In this document: piece by piece, positions 1-5,156 of the stretch | How the letters are laid out: the number at the start of each line of letters is the position of its first letter | Numbering within the stretch: position 1 is the first letter of the stretch | Origin: Phycisphaerales bacterium | GTDB taxonomy: Bacteria; Planctomycetota; Phycisphaerae; Phycisphaerales; SM1A02 | Reading direction: 5' to 3' | Length of the DNA: 5,950 nt | NCBI GenBank assembly: GCA_007125255.1 | Contig: SLDM01000404.1 | Location: forward strand, 1 to 5,950 | Notes under the pieces: model-generated | Database searches by the model: none | Told to the model about the DNA's origin: nothing | What the model saw: only the letters and a program-made list of their open reading frames with translations | Program-made: the position numbers and the translations under genes

Positions 1-1
1 G

Positions 2-298
2 GCGACCGAACGCTCCCAAGCGGCGCGGCTGGCGTTGGACGACCACGCGGACTACACCGCGGTCGGCCGACTCTCCACGAGCCGCATCTATGATGGCGAT
101 CGATTGCCGCGACTCCTGCGGCTTCAGGACCCGGGCAGCGGCCGGACCGTTGCGTACGTGCACGCGGATGAGGATCACGATCTGACCGCCATGATCGGGC
201 AGCTCATCGGGGTCGTGGGCGACCGGACCTACGACGGCGGGCTTCGATTAAACCTGCTTCGACCACGCCGGGTCGATGTTCTCGCTCCGCGACCGTAG
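2..298 (+). CDS. C-terminal end of an unidentified protein (5' truncated by window edge)
   Basis: The frame is open from the left edge and ends at TAG 296-298, giving about 98 visible residues. There is no stop and no convincing start with a ribosome site inside the window, so the gene begins upstream. The visible part is mixed and probably beta-rich. It has an RLQDP..GRTVAYV strand followed by a GQLIGVVGDRTYD segment and a final RVDVLAP strand. Alternating hydrophobic residues and the G-x-x-x-G-V-x-G turn resemble small bacterial SH3-like or OB-like barrels. That is a fold guess only, because no catalytic motif is visible. The last codons overlap the likely -35 region of the tRNA promoter. 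Function is unknown. I am fairly sure it is coding because it keeps a protein-like composition up to the stop. Confidence 0.6.
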   Translation, partial: ATERSQAARLALDDHADYTAVGRLSTSRIYDGDRLPRLLRLQDPGSGRTVAYVHADEDHDLTAMIGQLIGVVGDRTYDGGLRLNLLRPRRVDVLAPRP

Positions 299-318
299 TC
301 GTTCTCGTTCGCTATAAT
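289..318 (+). promoter_or_regulatory. Putative sigma70-type promoter for tRNA-Ala
   Basis: A perfect TATAAT box lies at 313-318. The best partner is GCGACC at 289-294 with an 18-nt spacer, matching the -35 consensus only at its central GAC. The predicted start near 325 would give a leader of about 45 nt before the tRNA, to be removed by RNase P. The -35 element lies within the last codons of the upstream gene. The -10 match is convincing and the -35 is weak. Confidence 0.55.
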
Positions 319-369
319 CCCGATCGTACCGTCGCCCTGCGGTGAGCCCGCGGGGAGCCGGTACCGTAC

Positions 370-442
370 GGGGCGTTAGCTCAATTGGGAGAGCACTGCC
401 TTTGCAAGGCAGGGGTTGTCGGTTCGAGTCCGATACGCTCCA
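370..442 (+). tRNA. tRNA-Ala (anticodon UGC)
   Basis: The 73-nt sequence folds into a full cloverleaf. The 7-bp acceptor stem pairs GGGGCGT (370-376) with ACGCTCC (435-441) with one G-U, and the discriminator is A442. The D arm has stem GCTC/GAGC (379-382, 391-394). The anticodon stem CTGCC/GGCAG (396-400, 408-412) encloses loop TTTGCAA with anticodon TGC at 403-405. The T arm GTCGG/CCGAT (418-422, 430-434) encloses the TTCGAGT loop. U8 and A9 are in place. The anticodon reads GCN alanine codons. The 3' CCA is not encoded, because the bases after A442 are CTT, so CCA must be added by nucleotidyltransferase. No U-rich terminator follows, so read-through into the gene at 528 is possible. Confidence 0.97.
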
Positions 443-477
443 CTTTTCATTCGTTTTCGGCGGGGCGGTCCCCCCGT

Positions 478-508
478 CACCGCGTGCCGAAGCCCGCCAC
501 CGCGTGCC
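478..508 (+). repeat. 11-nt direct repeat, 20-nt period
   Basis: CACCGCGTGCC occurs at 478-488 and again at 498-508, in the spacer between the tRNA and the CYTH gene. It lies just after a GC-rich hairpin (GGCGGGG near 459-465 with CCCCGTC near 472-478) that lacks a following T-run. It could be a local duplication or a tandem protein-binding site. Function is unknown. Confidence 0.5.
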
Positions 509-527
509 ATAGAGAGTTGCCGCGATC

Positions 528-1052
528 ATGACCACCCCCGCACGCACCGAGGAAATCGAACGCACTTTTCTGCTGCGGCAGAAGCCGGACCTGCCGGCGC
601 ATGCCGTGCACCATCGTTTCGAGCAGGGCTACCTTCCGCCGCCGGAGGGAGAGAGCCAGCCGGCGCTCGAAGGACGCGTTCGCCGCGCGACCCGTCCCGA
701 CGGGTCGGTAACCTGCACCCACACGATCAAGCGCGGCCACGGACTCGTGCGCGAGGAAACCGAACGGGTGATGACCTCCGAAGAGTTCGAGCGCCACTGG
801 CCGCAGACGGACGGTCGCCGCATCCTGAAGTCGCGGTACGCCGTCGAGGAGGACGGGCTCACCTGGGAGGTGGACGTCTTTGAGCAGCCGCGGGGCCTGG
901 TCCTGGCCGAAGTTGAACTGCCCGCTGCGGATCACGAGGTATCGATTCCGGGATGGCTGGCCGATCACATCGAGCGAGAAGTGACGGACGAGCCGGAGTT
1001 CTCCAACTACGAACTCGCCCTGCGCTCGGGCCTGCTCAACGAATCGTCATGA
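528..1052 (+). CDS. CYTH-domain protein (triphosphate tunnel metalloenzyme family)
   Basis: This 174-residue protein is a single short CYTH domain, close to the usual 150-180 residues of small bacterial triphosphate tunnel enzymes, which hydrolyse inorganic triphosphate or other triphosphates using Mg2+ or Mn2+. Visible signatures are the N-terminal EIERTFLL (E9, E11), QGYL (33-36), RVRR (50-53), TIKRG with REETER (66-80), KSRYAV (101-106), the acidic pair of strands E114/D116 and E128/E130, and the C-terminal VTDEPEFSNYELA segment (152-164). The family signature ExExK reads ExExT here (T13), which is notable because the lysine contacts the phosphates. ATG 528 is preceded by a weak purine run AGAGAG (511-516). 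The stop overlaps the next start as ATGA, so the prenyltransferase is probably coupled. It is cytosolic, with no signal peptide. The exact substrate cannot be told from the sequence. Confidence 0.88.
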   Translation: MTTPARTEEIERTFLLRQKPDLPAHAVHHRFEQGYLPPPEGESQPALEGRVRRATRPDGSVTCTHTIKRGHGLVREETERVMTSEEFERHWPQTDGRRILKSRYAVEEDGLTWEVDVFEQPRGLVLAEVELPAADHEVSIPGWLADHIEREVTDEPEFSNYELALRSGLLNESS

Positions 1053-2035
1053 ACAGGAACTATCCCGTTCGGCGATTCCTGCTGCGGCTCATTACCGCGA
1101 TCCAGCTGACGCGGTTGAGCATGGCTTTCGGCGCGATGGCGGACCTGCTCTTCATCGTGCTGCTCAGTCGCGCCATGTGGCCGCACTCCGACCTGCCCGT
1201 GGCGCAGATGTCCCTGCCGGTTGCGCTGCTGGCCGCGGCGGGGGTGGCGATCGGCCTGTTCGCCTACGGCGCCGCGCTCAATGACATTCTGGATGTGAAA
1301 CACGACTCTGCGTTCAGCCCCGAAAGACCGCTGCCCGCCGGCCGTATTCGGCGGGGACAAGCCGTCATCGTCGCCGTCGCCGCCCTGATGACGGCCATTC
1401 TCTCCGCGGAGCTCTTCGGCACGATCTCCCTGTGGATTACGCTCTTCACCGCCGGCGCCGTCCTGTTCTACAACGCGGCGGGCAAGTACATTCCCTCCGT
1501 CGGCATCATCACGATCGGGCTGGTTCACGCCGCCAACATGTTCATTCCGAATCACGAACTGGCCTTCACGATTCCGGTCTGGCTCATCATGACCCACGTC
1601 GTCGTGATCGCCGTCCTGGTCCACACGCTGGAAGACAAACGGCCGCGTCTGAACCGCCGCGCGGTGGCCGCCGTCCTCGCGGGATGGGTCTTCTGGTCGA
1701 TCCTGATCATTGGTCTGGGGCTGCGGTCGGAACGCGACCTCTGGCCGGACCAGCTCCACCCCCTGAGCACGATCTATCCGGTCCTGGCCGTGATGGGTTT
1801 CGCCGCAATCATGTTCTGGAAGACCCGCCGGGCCACCAACCGGATCGCGGCCGAGAAACTCAAGCGCTACGGCGCGATGTGGCAGTGTCTCTACGGCGCG
1901 GCCTGGCTGTATGCGCTCAACATGACGGGCCCGGCGATCGCGCTGACCATCCTCGCGTTCTTCGGCTTCCTCGGCATGACCCTCATCCGGGAATTGACCG
2001 GCCTGACCGGCCGGCCGCTGACCTACCGGGGGTAG
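1049..2035 (+). CDS. UbiA-family membrane prenyltransferase
   Basis: This is a 328-residue integral membrane protein with about nine hydrophobic helices (roughly 25-42, 54-76, 103-120, 126-142, 148-165, 173-191, 206-225, 240-257, 277-313). The first aspartate-rich motif N78-D-x-x-D82-x-x-x-D86 is intact and is followed by ERPLPAGR (92-99), both hallmarks of the UbiA superfamily, which moves prenyl groups onto aromatic or sugar acceptors using Mg2+-bound prenyl diphosphate. YNAAGK (141-146) follows, as in the family. The second Asp-rich motif would be expected after the sixth helix, but only HTLEDKRPR (192-200) is found, so it is degenerate. I chose ATG 1049 because it overlaps the CYTH stop by ATGA. 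An in-frame ATG at 953 lies deep inside the CYTH gene and gives a non-membrane Arg-rich leader. The acceptor substrate is unknown, and no quinone, heme or lipid genes lie nearby to help. Confidence 0.85.
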   Translation: MNRNYPVRRFLLRLITAIQLTRLSMAFGAMADLLFIVLLSRAMWPHSDLPVAQMSLPVALLAAAGVAIGLFAYGAALNDILDVKHDSAFSPERPLPAGRIRRGQAVIVAVAALMTAILSAELFGTISLWITLFTAGAVLFYNAAGKYIPSVGIITIGLVHAANMFIPNHELAFTIPVWLIMTHVVVIAVLVHTLEDKRPRLNRRAVAAVLAGWVFWSILIIGLGLRSERDLWPDQLHPLSTIYPVLAVMGFAAIMFWKTRRATNRIAAEKLKRYGAMWQCLYGAAWLYALNMTGPAIALTILAFFGFLGMTLIRELTGLTGRPLTYRG

Positions 2036-2041
2036 CGCAGA

Positions 2042-2134
2042 AAAGTGACGAAGTGACTGAGTAACGAAGTAACGAAGTGGTTGCGGCGCGAGGACCACCG
2101 AAGCGATAAATCACTTCGTCACTTTGTTACTTCG
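2042..2134. terminator. Long hairpin between convergent genes, possible bidirectional terminator
   Basis: A perfect 15-bp inverted repeat pairs 2042-2056 with 2111-2125. A second register pairs 2065-2080 with 2119-2134 over 16 positions if two G-U pairs are allowed, so the two folds compete. The position 3' of both converging genes (stops at 2033-2035 and 2143-2145) suits a shared transcription end. The loops are long (54 or 38 nt) and neither side has a good T-run, so classic intrinsic termination is uncertain. A structure that blocks 3' exonucleases is an alternative. Confidence 0.5.
2045..2076 (+). repeat. Tandem octamer array, consensus GTRACGAA
   Basis: Four consecutive 8-nt units read GTGACGAA (2045), GTGACTGA (2053), GTAACGAA (2061) and GTAACGAA (2069), then GTGG. 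The same octamers recur in reverse orientation at 2115-2122 (complement GTGACGAA) and 2123-2130 (complement GTAACAAA). The array fills the gap between the convergent prenyltransferase and cysC genes. It looks like a short non-coding repeat family, but its copy number elsewhere cannot be seen from this window. Confidence 0.8.
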
Positions 2135-2142
2135 CCCCCAAG

Positions 2143-2760
2143 TCACATTCTGATAATGCCGTGCCCTTCGAGCATCTTGAGTATCTCTTCGACCGACTCT
2201 TCGATACTGAGCTGATCGGTGCGCAGATGAAGCTCCGGCGAACTCGGCGCTTCGTAGGGATCATCGATGCCGGTGAAGCCCTTGATCTCACCCGCGCGGG
2301 CCTTCTTGTAGAGCCCCTTGGGATCGCGTTCCTCCGCCACGTCGAGCGGGCAGTCAACGTACACCTCGAGAAACGGCAGATCGTCGTTCTTGTGCAGGTC
2401 GCGCGCGATATCACGATCCTTGATGTACGGGCTGATGAAGCTCGACAGAGCGATGATGCCGGCATCCGCGAACAACCTGGAGACCTCGCCGATGCGGCGG
2501 ATGTTCTCCGCCCGGTCATCTGCGGAGAAGCCGAGGTTCTTGTTCAACCCGTGGCGAACATTGTCGCCGTCGAGCCGATACGCGCTGAAGCCGCGCTGCA
2601 TGAGCACCTGTTCGAGGGCGACGGCAATCGTGCTCTTGCCGCTTGCGGACAGGCCGGTGAACCAGACCGTCGCGCCCTTGTGGCCGAGTTTCTTCTCGCG
2701 TTCCTCGCGGGTGATCGATCCTTCGTGCCAGGTGATATTCGTTGCTACTTGTTTAGTCAT
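2143..2760 (-). CDS. cysC: Adenylyl-sulfate kinase (APS kinase)
   Basis: This 205-residue cytosolic kinase phosphorylates the 3'-OH of APS with ATP to make PAPS, the activated sulfate for reduction or for sulfotransferases. The P-loop is GLSASGKST (36-44). [10 protein letters not shown] (64-73) is the APS-binding and Mg2+ motif. [11 protein letters not shown] (83-93) follows, then SSFISPY (106-112) with the serine that forms a phosphoenzyme in some homologues. [25 protein letters not shown] (148-172) is the mobile lid and substrate-binding region. Length is normal for stand-alone CysC. It lies 92 nt downstream of sat on the same strand and is probably cotranscribed. No clear Shine-Dalgarno precedes ATG 2758-2760, unlike the strong site of sat, so translation may be weaker or leaderless after processing. 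The stop is next to the octamer hairpin. Confidence 0.97.
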   Translation of the reverse strand: MTKQVATNITWHEGSITREEREKKLGHKGATVWFTGLSASGKSTIAVALEQVLMQRGFSAYRLDGDNVRHGLNKNLGFSADDRAENIRRIGEVSRLFADAGIIALSSFISPYIKDRDIARDLHKNDDLPFLEVYVDCPLDVAEERDPKGLYKKARAGEIKGFTGIDDPYEAPSSPELHLRTDQLSIEESVEEILKMLEGHGIIRM

Positions 2761-2827
2761 TGCGGTGAACTTTGTGGTTGCGTGTCAGATGAAAGGAGAG
2801 TGATCATTGAACCGGTATCGTCTGTCA

Positions 2828-2849
2828 GGCCATCGGTAAGCCCATGGCC
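2828..2849 (-). other. Small hairpin in the sat-cysC spacer
   Basis: GGCCAT (2828-2833) and ATGGCC (2844-2849) form a 6-bp stem with a 10-nt loop, just 3' of the sat stop on the minus strand. No T-run follows, so it is not a typical terminator. It may affect processing or the ratio of sat to cysC message, or be chance. Nothing else is recognised in the 92-nt spacer. Confidence 0.3.
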
Positions 2850-2852
2850 GAA

Positions 2853-4100
2853 TCAGGCGTTGGCCGTCTCAACCTGGGAAGTCGCCCACTCGATGAGCAC
2901 ATCGGCGACTTCGGGGCGGCTGAACTCCGCCGGCGGCCGCTCGCCGTTGGCGAGCATCTCCCGGACCTTGGTTCCCGAGAGGAACACGCGGTCGCTCGGA
3001 TCCGACGGCGTCGTCTTCGCGCTCCCCATCTGGCCGGTCTTCTTGCAGAAGAAGGAGTGCTCGAACTTGAGCGGCGTGATGAAGATCTCGCCGCGGTGAA
3101 ACTCGTCGAAGATGTTCTGCGCGTCGTACGTGCCGTAGTAGTCGCCCACGCCGGCATGATCGCGGCCGACGATGAAGTGCGACACACCGTAGTTCTGCCG
3201 CACCAGCGCGTGGAGAACCGCCTCGCGCGGACCGGCGTACCGCATCGCGGCCGGCATGACCGACAGCATCGTGCGATCCTTGACGTAGTAGTTGTCGATG
3301 AGCACCTCGTAGCACTTCATGCGCACATCCGCGGGGATATCACCGGGCTTGGTTTCCCCGACCAGCGGGTGGATCAGAAGCCCGTCGCACATCTCCAGCG
3401 CGCACTTGGTGAGGTACTCGTGAGCGCGGTGAATCGGGTTGCGGGTCTGGAACGCCGCGATCGTGCTCCAGCCGCGCTGCTCGAATGCTTCGCGCGTCTC
3501 GGCGGGCTTGAGCCGGTACTCGGTGAACTGCTCACCGGGCTCGCGTTCCGGCGTGACGGTGATGACGTGGATCGCGCCGCCGACCAGCCAGTTGCCTTCC
3601 TCCTGCACCGCCTTCACGCCCGGGTGCTCCGGATCATCGGTGGCGAAGACACTCTTGCACATCTTTTCCTTGTCGTGCTCGTAGATGTCCGAGGTGTCCA
3701 TGATGGCCAGCAGGGTGCCGTCCTGGTGATAGAGGGCGGCCTGGCCGCGCCGCTCGAGCGTCGCTTCGGTTTCATCGTCCACCGCGAGGGTGATCGGAAT
3801 CGGCCACACGGGGTAGCGGGGCCTCTGGAACTTCTTCCGCCGACCTTCCGGGGGCTTGATCGGATCGGCGAGATGCATCGTCTCGCAGATGCTGTCGAAG
3901 TCCTTCTGCTTGGCAAACCCGATCAGCGGGCTGAACGCACCGGTGGCGATCATCTCCAGGTCGCAGAACTGCTTGTGACTGAGCGTGATTTTTGGAAGCC
4001 GTTCGGCTCGGTCGCGGAGCACCTGAGCGCGCTCAGGATCTGCGATGCGGTTGACAAGTTGGCCGCCACCATGGGGCGGAATCAGCGTACGGGTCGTCAT
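2853..4100 (-). CDS. sat: Sulfate adenylyltransferase (ATP sulfurylase, single-chain Sat type)
   Basis: This 415-residue enzyme makes APS and pyrophosphate from ATP and sulfate in the cytosol. It is the homo-oligomeric Sat type, unrelated to CysD/CysN. An N-terminal PUA-like domain (about 1-170, with LEMIATGAFSPLIGF at 48-62) precedes the catalytic domain. Q218-T-R-N-P-I-H224-R-A-H227-E holds the QxRN and HxxH nucleotide-binding motifs. MRYAGPREA (286-294), GRDHAG (312-317) and FLSGTKVRE (373-381) are also present. The zinc-site region of some relatives is altered (C352, T355, T364, P368). I chose ATG 4098-4100 because GGAGGAG lies 8 nt upstream. An upstream in-frame ATG at 4262 would add 54 unlike residues and run across the promoter. 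It lies upstream of cysC in a probable operon, and the pair gives PAPS. No C-terminal kinase domain is fused. Confidence 0.97.
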   Translation of the reverse strand: MTTRTLIPPHGGGQLVNRIADPERAQVLRDRAERLPKITLSHKQFCDLEMIATGAFSPLIGFAKQKDFDSICETMHLADPIKPPEGRRKKFQRPRYPVWPIPITLAVDDETEATLERRGQAALYHQDGTLLAIMDTSDIYEHDKEKMCKSVFATDDPEHPGVKAVQEEGNWLVGGAIHVITVTPEREPGEQFTEYRLKPAETREAFEQRGWSTIAAFQTRNPIHRAHEYLTKCALEMCDGLLIHPLVGETKPGDIPADVRMKCYEVLIDNYYVKDRTMLSVMPAAMRYAGPREAVLHALVRQNYGVSHFIVGRDHAGVGDYYGTYDAQNIFDEFHRGEIFITPLKFEHSFFCKKTGQMGSAKTTPSDPSDRVFLSGTKVREMLANGERPPAEFSRPEVADVLIEWATSQVETANA

Positions 4101-4108
4101 TGGGAGAA

Positions 4109-4115
4109 CTCCTCC
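4109..4115 (-). promoter_or_regulatory. Strong ribosome binding site of sat
   Basis: GGAGGAG on the minus strand sits 8 nt before ATG 4098-4100 and fixes the start of Sat at MTTRTLIPP. The same heptamer with the same 8-nt spacing precedes the Cys-rich lipoprotein gene. Confidence 0.85.
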
Positions 4116-4147
4116 ATCCAGAGTGCTTCTTCGTTTGGTTTCGCAAC

Positions 4148-4160
4148 GATCCCCGGGATC
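4148..4160. promoter_or_regulatory. 13-nt palindrome in the sat leader, possible operator
   Basis: GATCCCCGGGATC is a perfect dyad with 6-nt arms around one central base. It lies about 10 nt downstream of the predicted -10 box, near the expected transcription start, a usual place for a repressor to bind. No regulator gene is in the window, so the role is inferred only from position and symmetry. Confidence 0.4.
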
Positions 4161-4169
4161 AGAACGGCC

Positions 4170-4198
4170 ATCATAGGAAGTCCCCAACCCCATTGCAA
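4170..4198 (-). promoter_or_regulatory. Putative sigma70-type promoter of sat-cysC
   Basis: On the minus strand TTGCAA (4193-4198) is followed after exactly 17 nt by TATGAT (4170-4175), close to the TTGACA-17-TATAAT consensus with four and five matches. The start would be near 4163, giving a leader of about 60 nt before ATG 4098-4100. It lies downstream of the lipoprotein terminator, so sat has its own transcription unit. Confidence 0.7.
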
Positions 4199-4240
4199 TT
4201 GCGTCTTCCCTGGACCTGCGCGAAGCGTTTGCAGGCGGCC

Positions 4241-4272
4241 AAAAACGACATCGCCCGGCCAAACCGGGCGAT
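4241..4272 (-). terminator. Intrinsic terminator of the Cys-rich lipoprotein gene
   Basis: Reading the minus strand, ATCGCCCGG (4272-4264) and CCGGGCGAT (4258-4250) form a perfect 9-bp stem with a 5-nt loop. After four bases a run of five T follows (4245-4241). It starts 45 nt after the stop of the gene at 4318 and separates it from the sat promoter. Confidence 0.8.
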
Positions 4273-4317
4273 ATCGATCGATCATGAGATCTGTTTTACC
4301 GGAGACGCGAAAAGGGT

Positions 4318-4725
4318 TTACGCGTCATCGGAGCAGCGCTTCGCGCCGCAGCACTTCTTGGCGGCATCGCAGTCGCTCATCGCGCCCATGCTCGCCTTGC
4401 CTTCGCACTTGCTTTCACACTTGGATGCGCAGTCGGACCCGTTCTCGTAGGCCTTGTTCTCGCAGTCCTTCTTTTCGCCGCAGCACTTCTTCGCGCCGCA
4501 CTCGCTGACCGCACCCATGCTCGCTTCACCTTCGCAGTGAGCGGCGCCGCAGCATTCGCTCTTGTCCTTCGTGCAGGCCGCACCGTTCTTCGCGCCGCAC
4601 TCGCTCTTCTCCACCGTGCACGCCGAGCCGTTGCTCACCGCGCCGGGGTTCACCGTCTGAGTGCTCTGACAGCCGAACATGGCCACCATCACGCAAATTG
4701 CCATCACATTGATCAGGGTCTTCAT
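4318..4725 (-). CDS. Cys-rich putative lipoprotein with internal repeats
   Basis: This 135-residue protein has a short lysine-containing N-terminus, a hydrophobic stretch (LINVMAICVMVAMF, 4-17) and a lipobox-like M-F-G-C19, so it is probably cleaved and lipidated at C19. The mature part has 18 Cys in 117 residues, many with Lys and Glu nearby and several CC pairs. Two 15-residue units with C-x6-C (C36/C43, C51/C58) come first. Then come two copies of a longer module 43 residues apart, C64-EGEASMGAVSE-C76-x4-CC-x5-C88 and C107-EGKASMGAMSD-C119-x5-CC-x4-C131. Metal binding (Cu, Zn or Cd), a disulfide-rich surface protein or a redox buffer are all possible, and no named family is recognised. ATG 4723-4725 has GGAGGAG 8 nt upstream. 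A terminator follows. It is a secreted small protein with no membrane segment other than the signal. Confidence 0.85.
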   Translation of the reverse strand: MKTLINVMAICVMVAMFGCQSTQTVNPGAVSNGSACTVEKSECGAKNGAACTKDKSECCGAAHCEGEASMGAVSECGAKKCCGEKKDCENKAYENGSDCASKCESKCEGKASMGAMSDCDAAKKCCGAKRCSDDA

Positions 4726-4733
4726 AAGAAACG

Positions 4734-4740
4734 CTCCTCC
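4734..4740 (-). promoter_or_regulatory. Strong ribosome binding site of the Cys-rich lipoprotein
   Basis: GGAGGAG on the minus strand lies 8 nt before ATG 4723-4725, identical in sequence and spacing to the site of sat. It supports high expression and fixes the start that gives the signal peptide. Confidence 0.85.
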
Positions 4741-5156
4741 GTCATGCTTGAGTAGGCCAGATACCTAACAGGTAAAAGAATCGGTCTCGCTCGCCGGGTA
4801 TAAATACTCCCCGGTCGACGAGAAGAAACAGTCTACTTGCTGAACGCCGGTCCGGCGAGGGCTATTTCCGTATCTGGGAGTTTTTCCGCTTTCCGGAAGA
4901 TTCTTCCATCCGGCGGCTCCGATGACCGGACTACCGGCGGCAGTGGCAGGAAGATGGGCGCTTTGGGGCTTCGTTATCGGCTTCTCACCGGACGAACCAC
5001 CGCCTCCCTCAACCGGCCTATCGCCGGGCCGTTTCCTGATAACGCCTCGACAACGTTCCGGCAACCCTCCGGCAGTTCCCCCCCGCTCACGATGAGGGGC
5101 CGGCCCGGGAGTCGGCGGACGGGACCTCTTCATGCCGCTAGCATTCTCCGCAGTCC
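4741..5156. other. Gene-free region between divergent lipoprotein and uvrC genes
   Basis: No convincing gene is seen. Two open frames (4765-5211 on minus and 4837-5283 on plus) have Pro, Arg and Gly-rich, non-protein-like translations and overlap each other and uvrC. The stretch has several dyads: TACCT/AGGTA (4762-4774, near the lipoprotein gene), CCGGGTAT with ATAC..CCGG (4794-4814), CGCCGG T CCGGCG (4845-4857) and GGAAGA T TCTTCC (4895-4907). CCGG-containing words are frequent from 4840 to 5120. Promoters for both genes should be here, but no -10/-35 pair stands out on either strand. A small RNA cannot be excluded. Confidence 0.5.

Noticed and set aside
459..478. GC-rich hairpin after the tRNA as an intrinsic terminator
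   Set aside because: The stem is possible, but no T-run follows, so termination is not supported.
953..1048. Earlier in-frame start of the prenyltransferase at 953
   Set aside because: It lies well within the CYTH gene and gives an Arg-rich leader. The ATGA overlap at 1049 is the better start.
1007..2098. Minus-strand open frame of about 363 codons opposite the prenyltransferase
   Set aside because: The translation is charged and low in complexity (many Arg, Gln, Gly, Asp), while the plus strand encodes a membrane protein with family motifs.
2042..2134. CRISPR array
   Set aside because: The units are 8 nt, contiguous and without unique spacers, and no cas gene is present.
2161..3099. Plus-strand open frame opposite cysC and the end of sat
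   Set aside because: It crosses two real genes and their spacer, and has no motif. The minus strand carries the P-loop kinase and ATP sulfurylase.
4101..4262. Upstream start of sat at 4262, adding 54 residues
   Set aside because: The extension crosses the promoter and terminator, has no family likeness, and a strong ribosome site stands before ATG 4098-4100.
2844..4508. Long open frame on the plus strand (about 554 codons) antisense to sat and into the lipoprotein gene
   Set aside because: Opposite to a clear Sat protein with intact motifs. Its translation is rich in Arg, Leu, His and Val without motifs, as expected for the antisense of a GC-rich gene.
4762..4860. Promoter of the Cys-rich lipoprotein
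   Set aside because: Several AT-rich words (TATACC, TATTTA, TACTCA on the minus strand) were tested, but none has a credible -35 partner at 16-18 nt.
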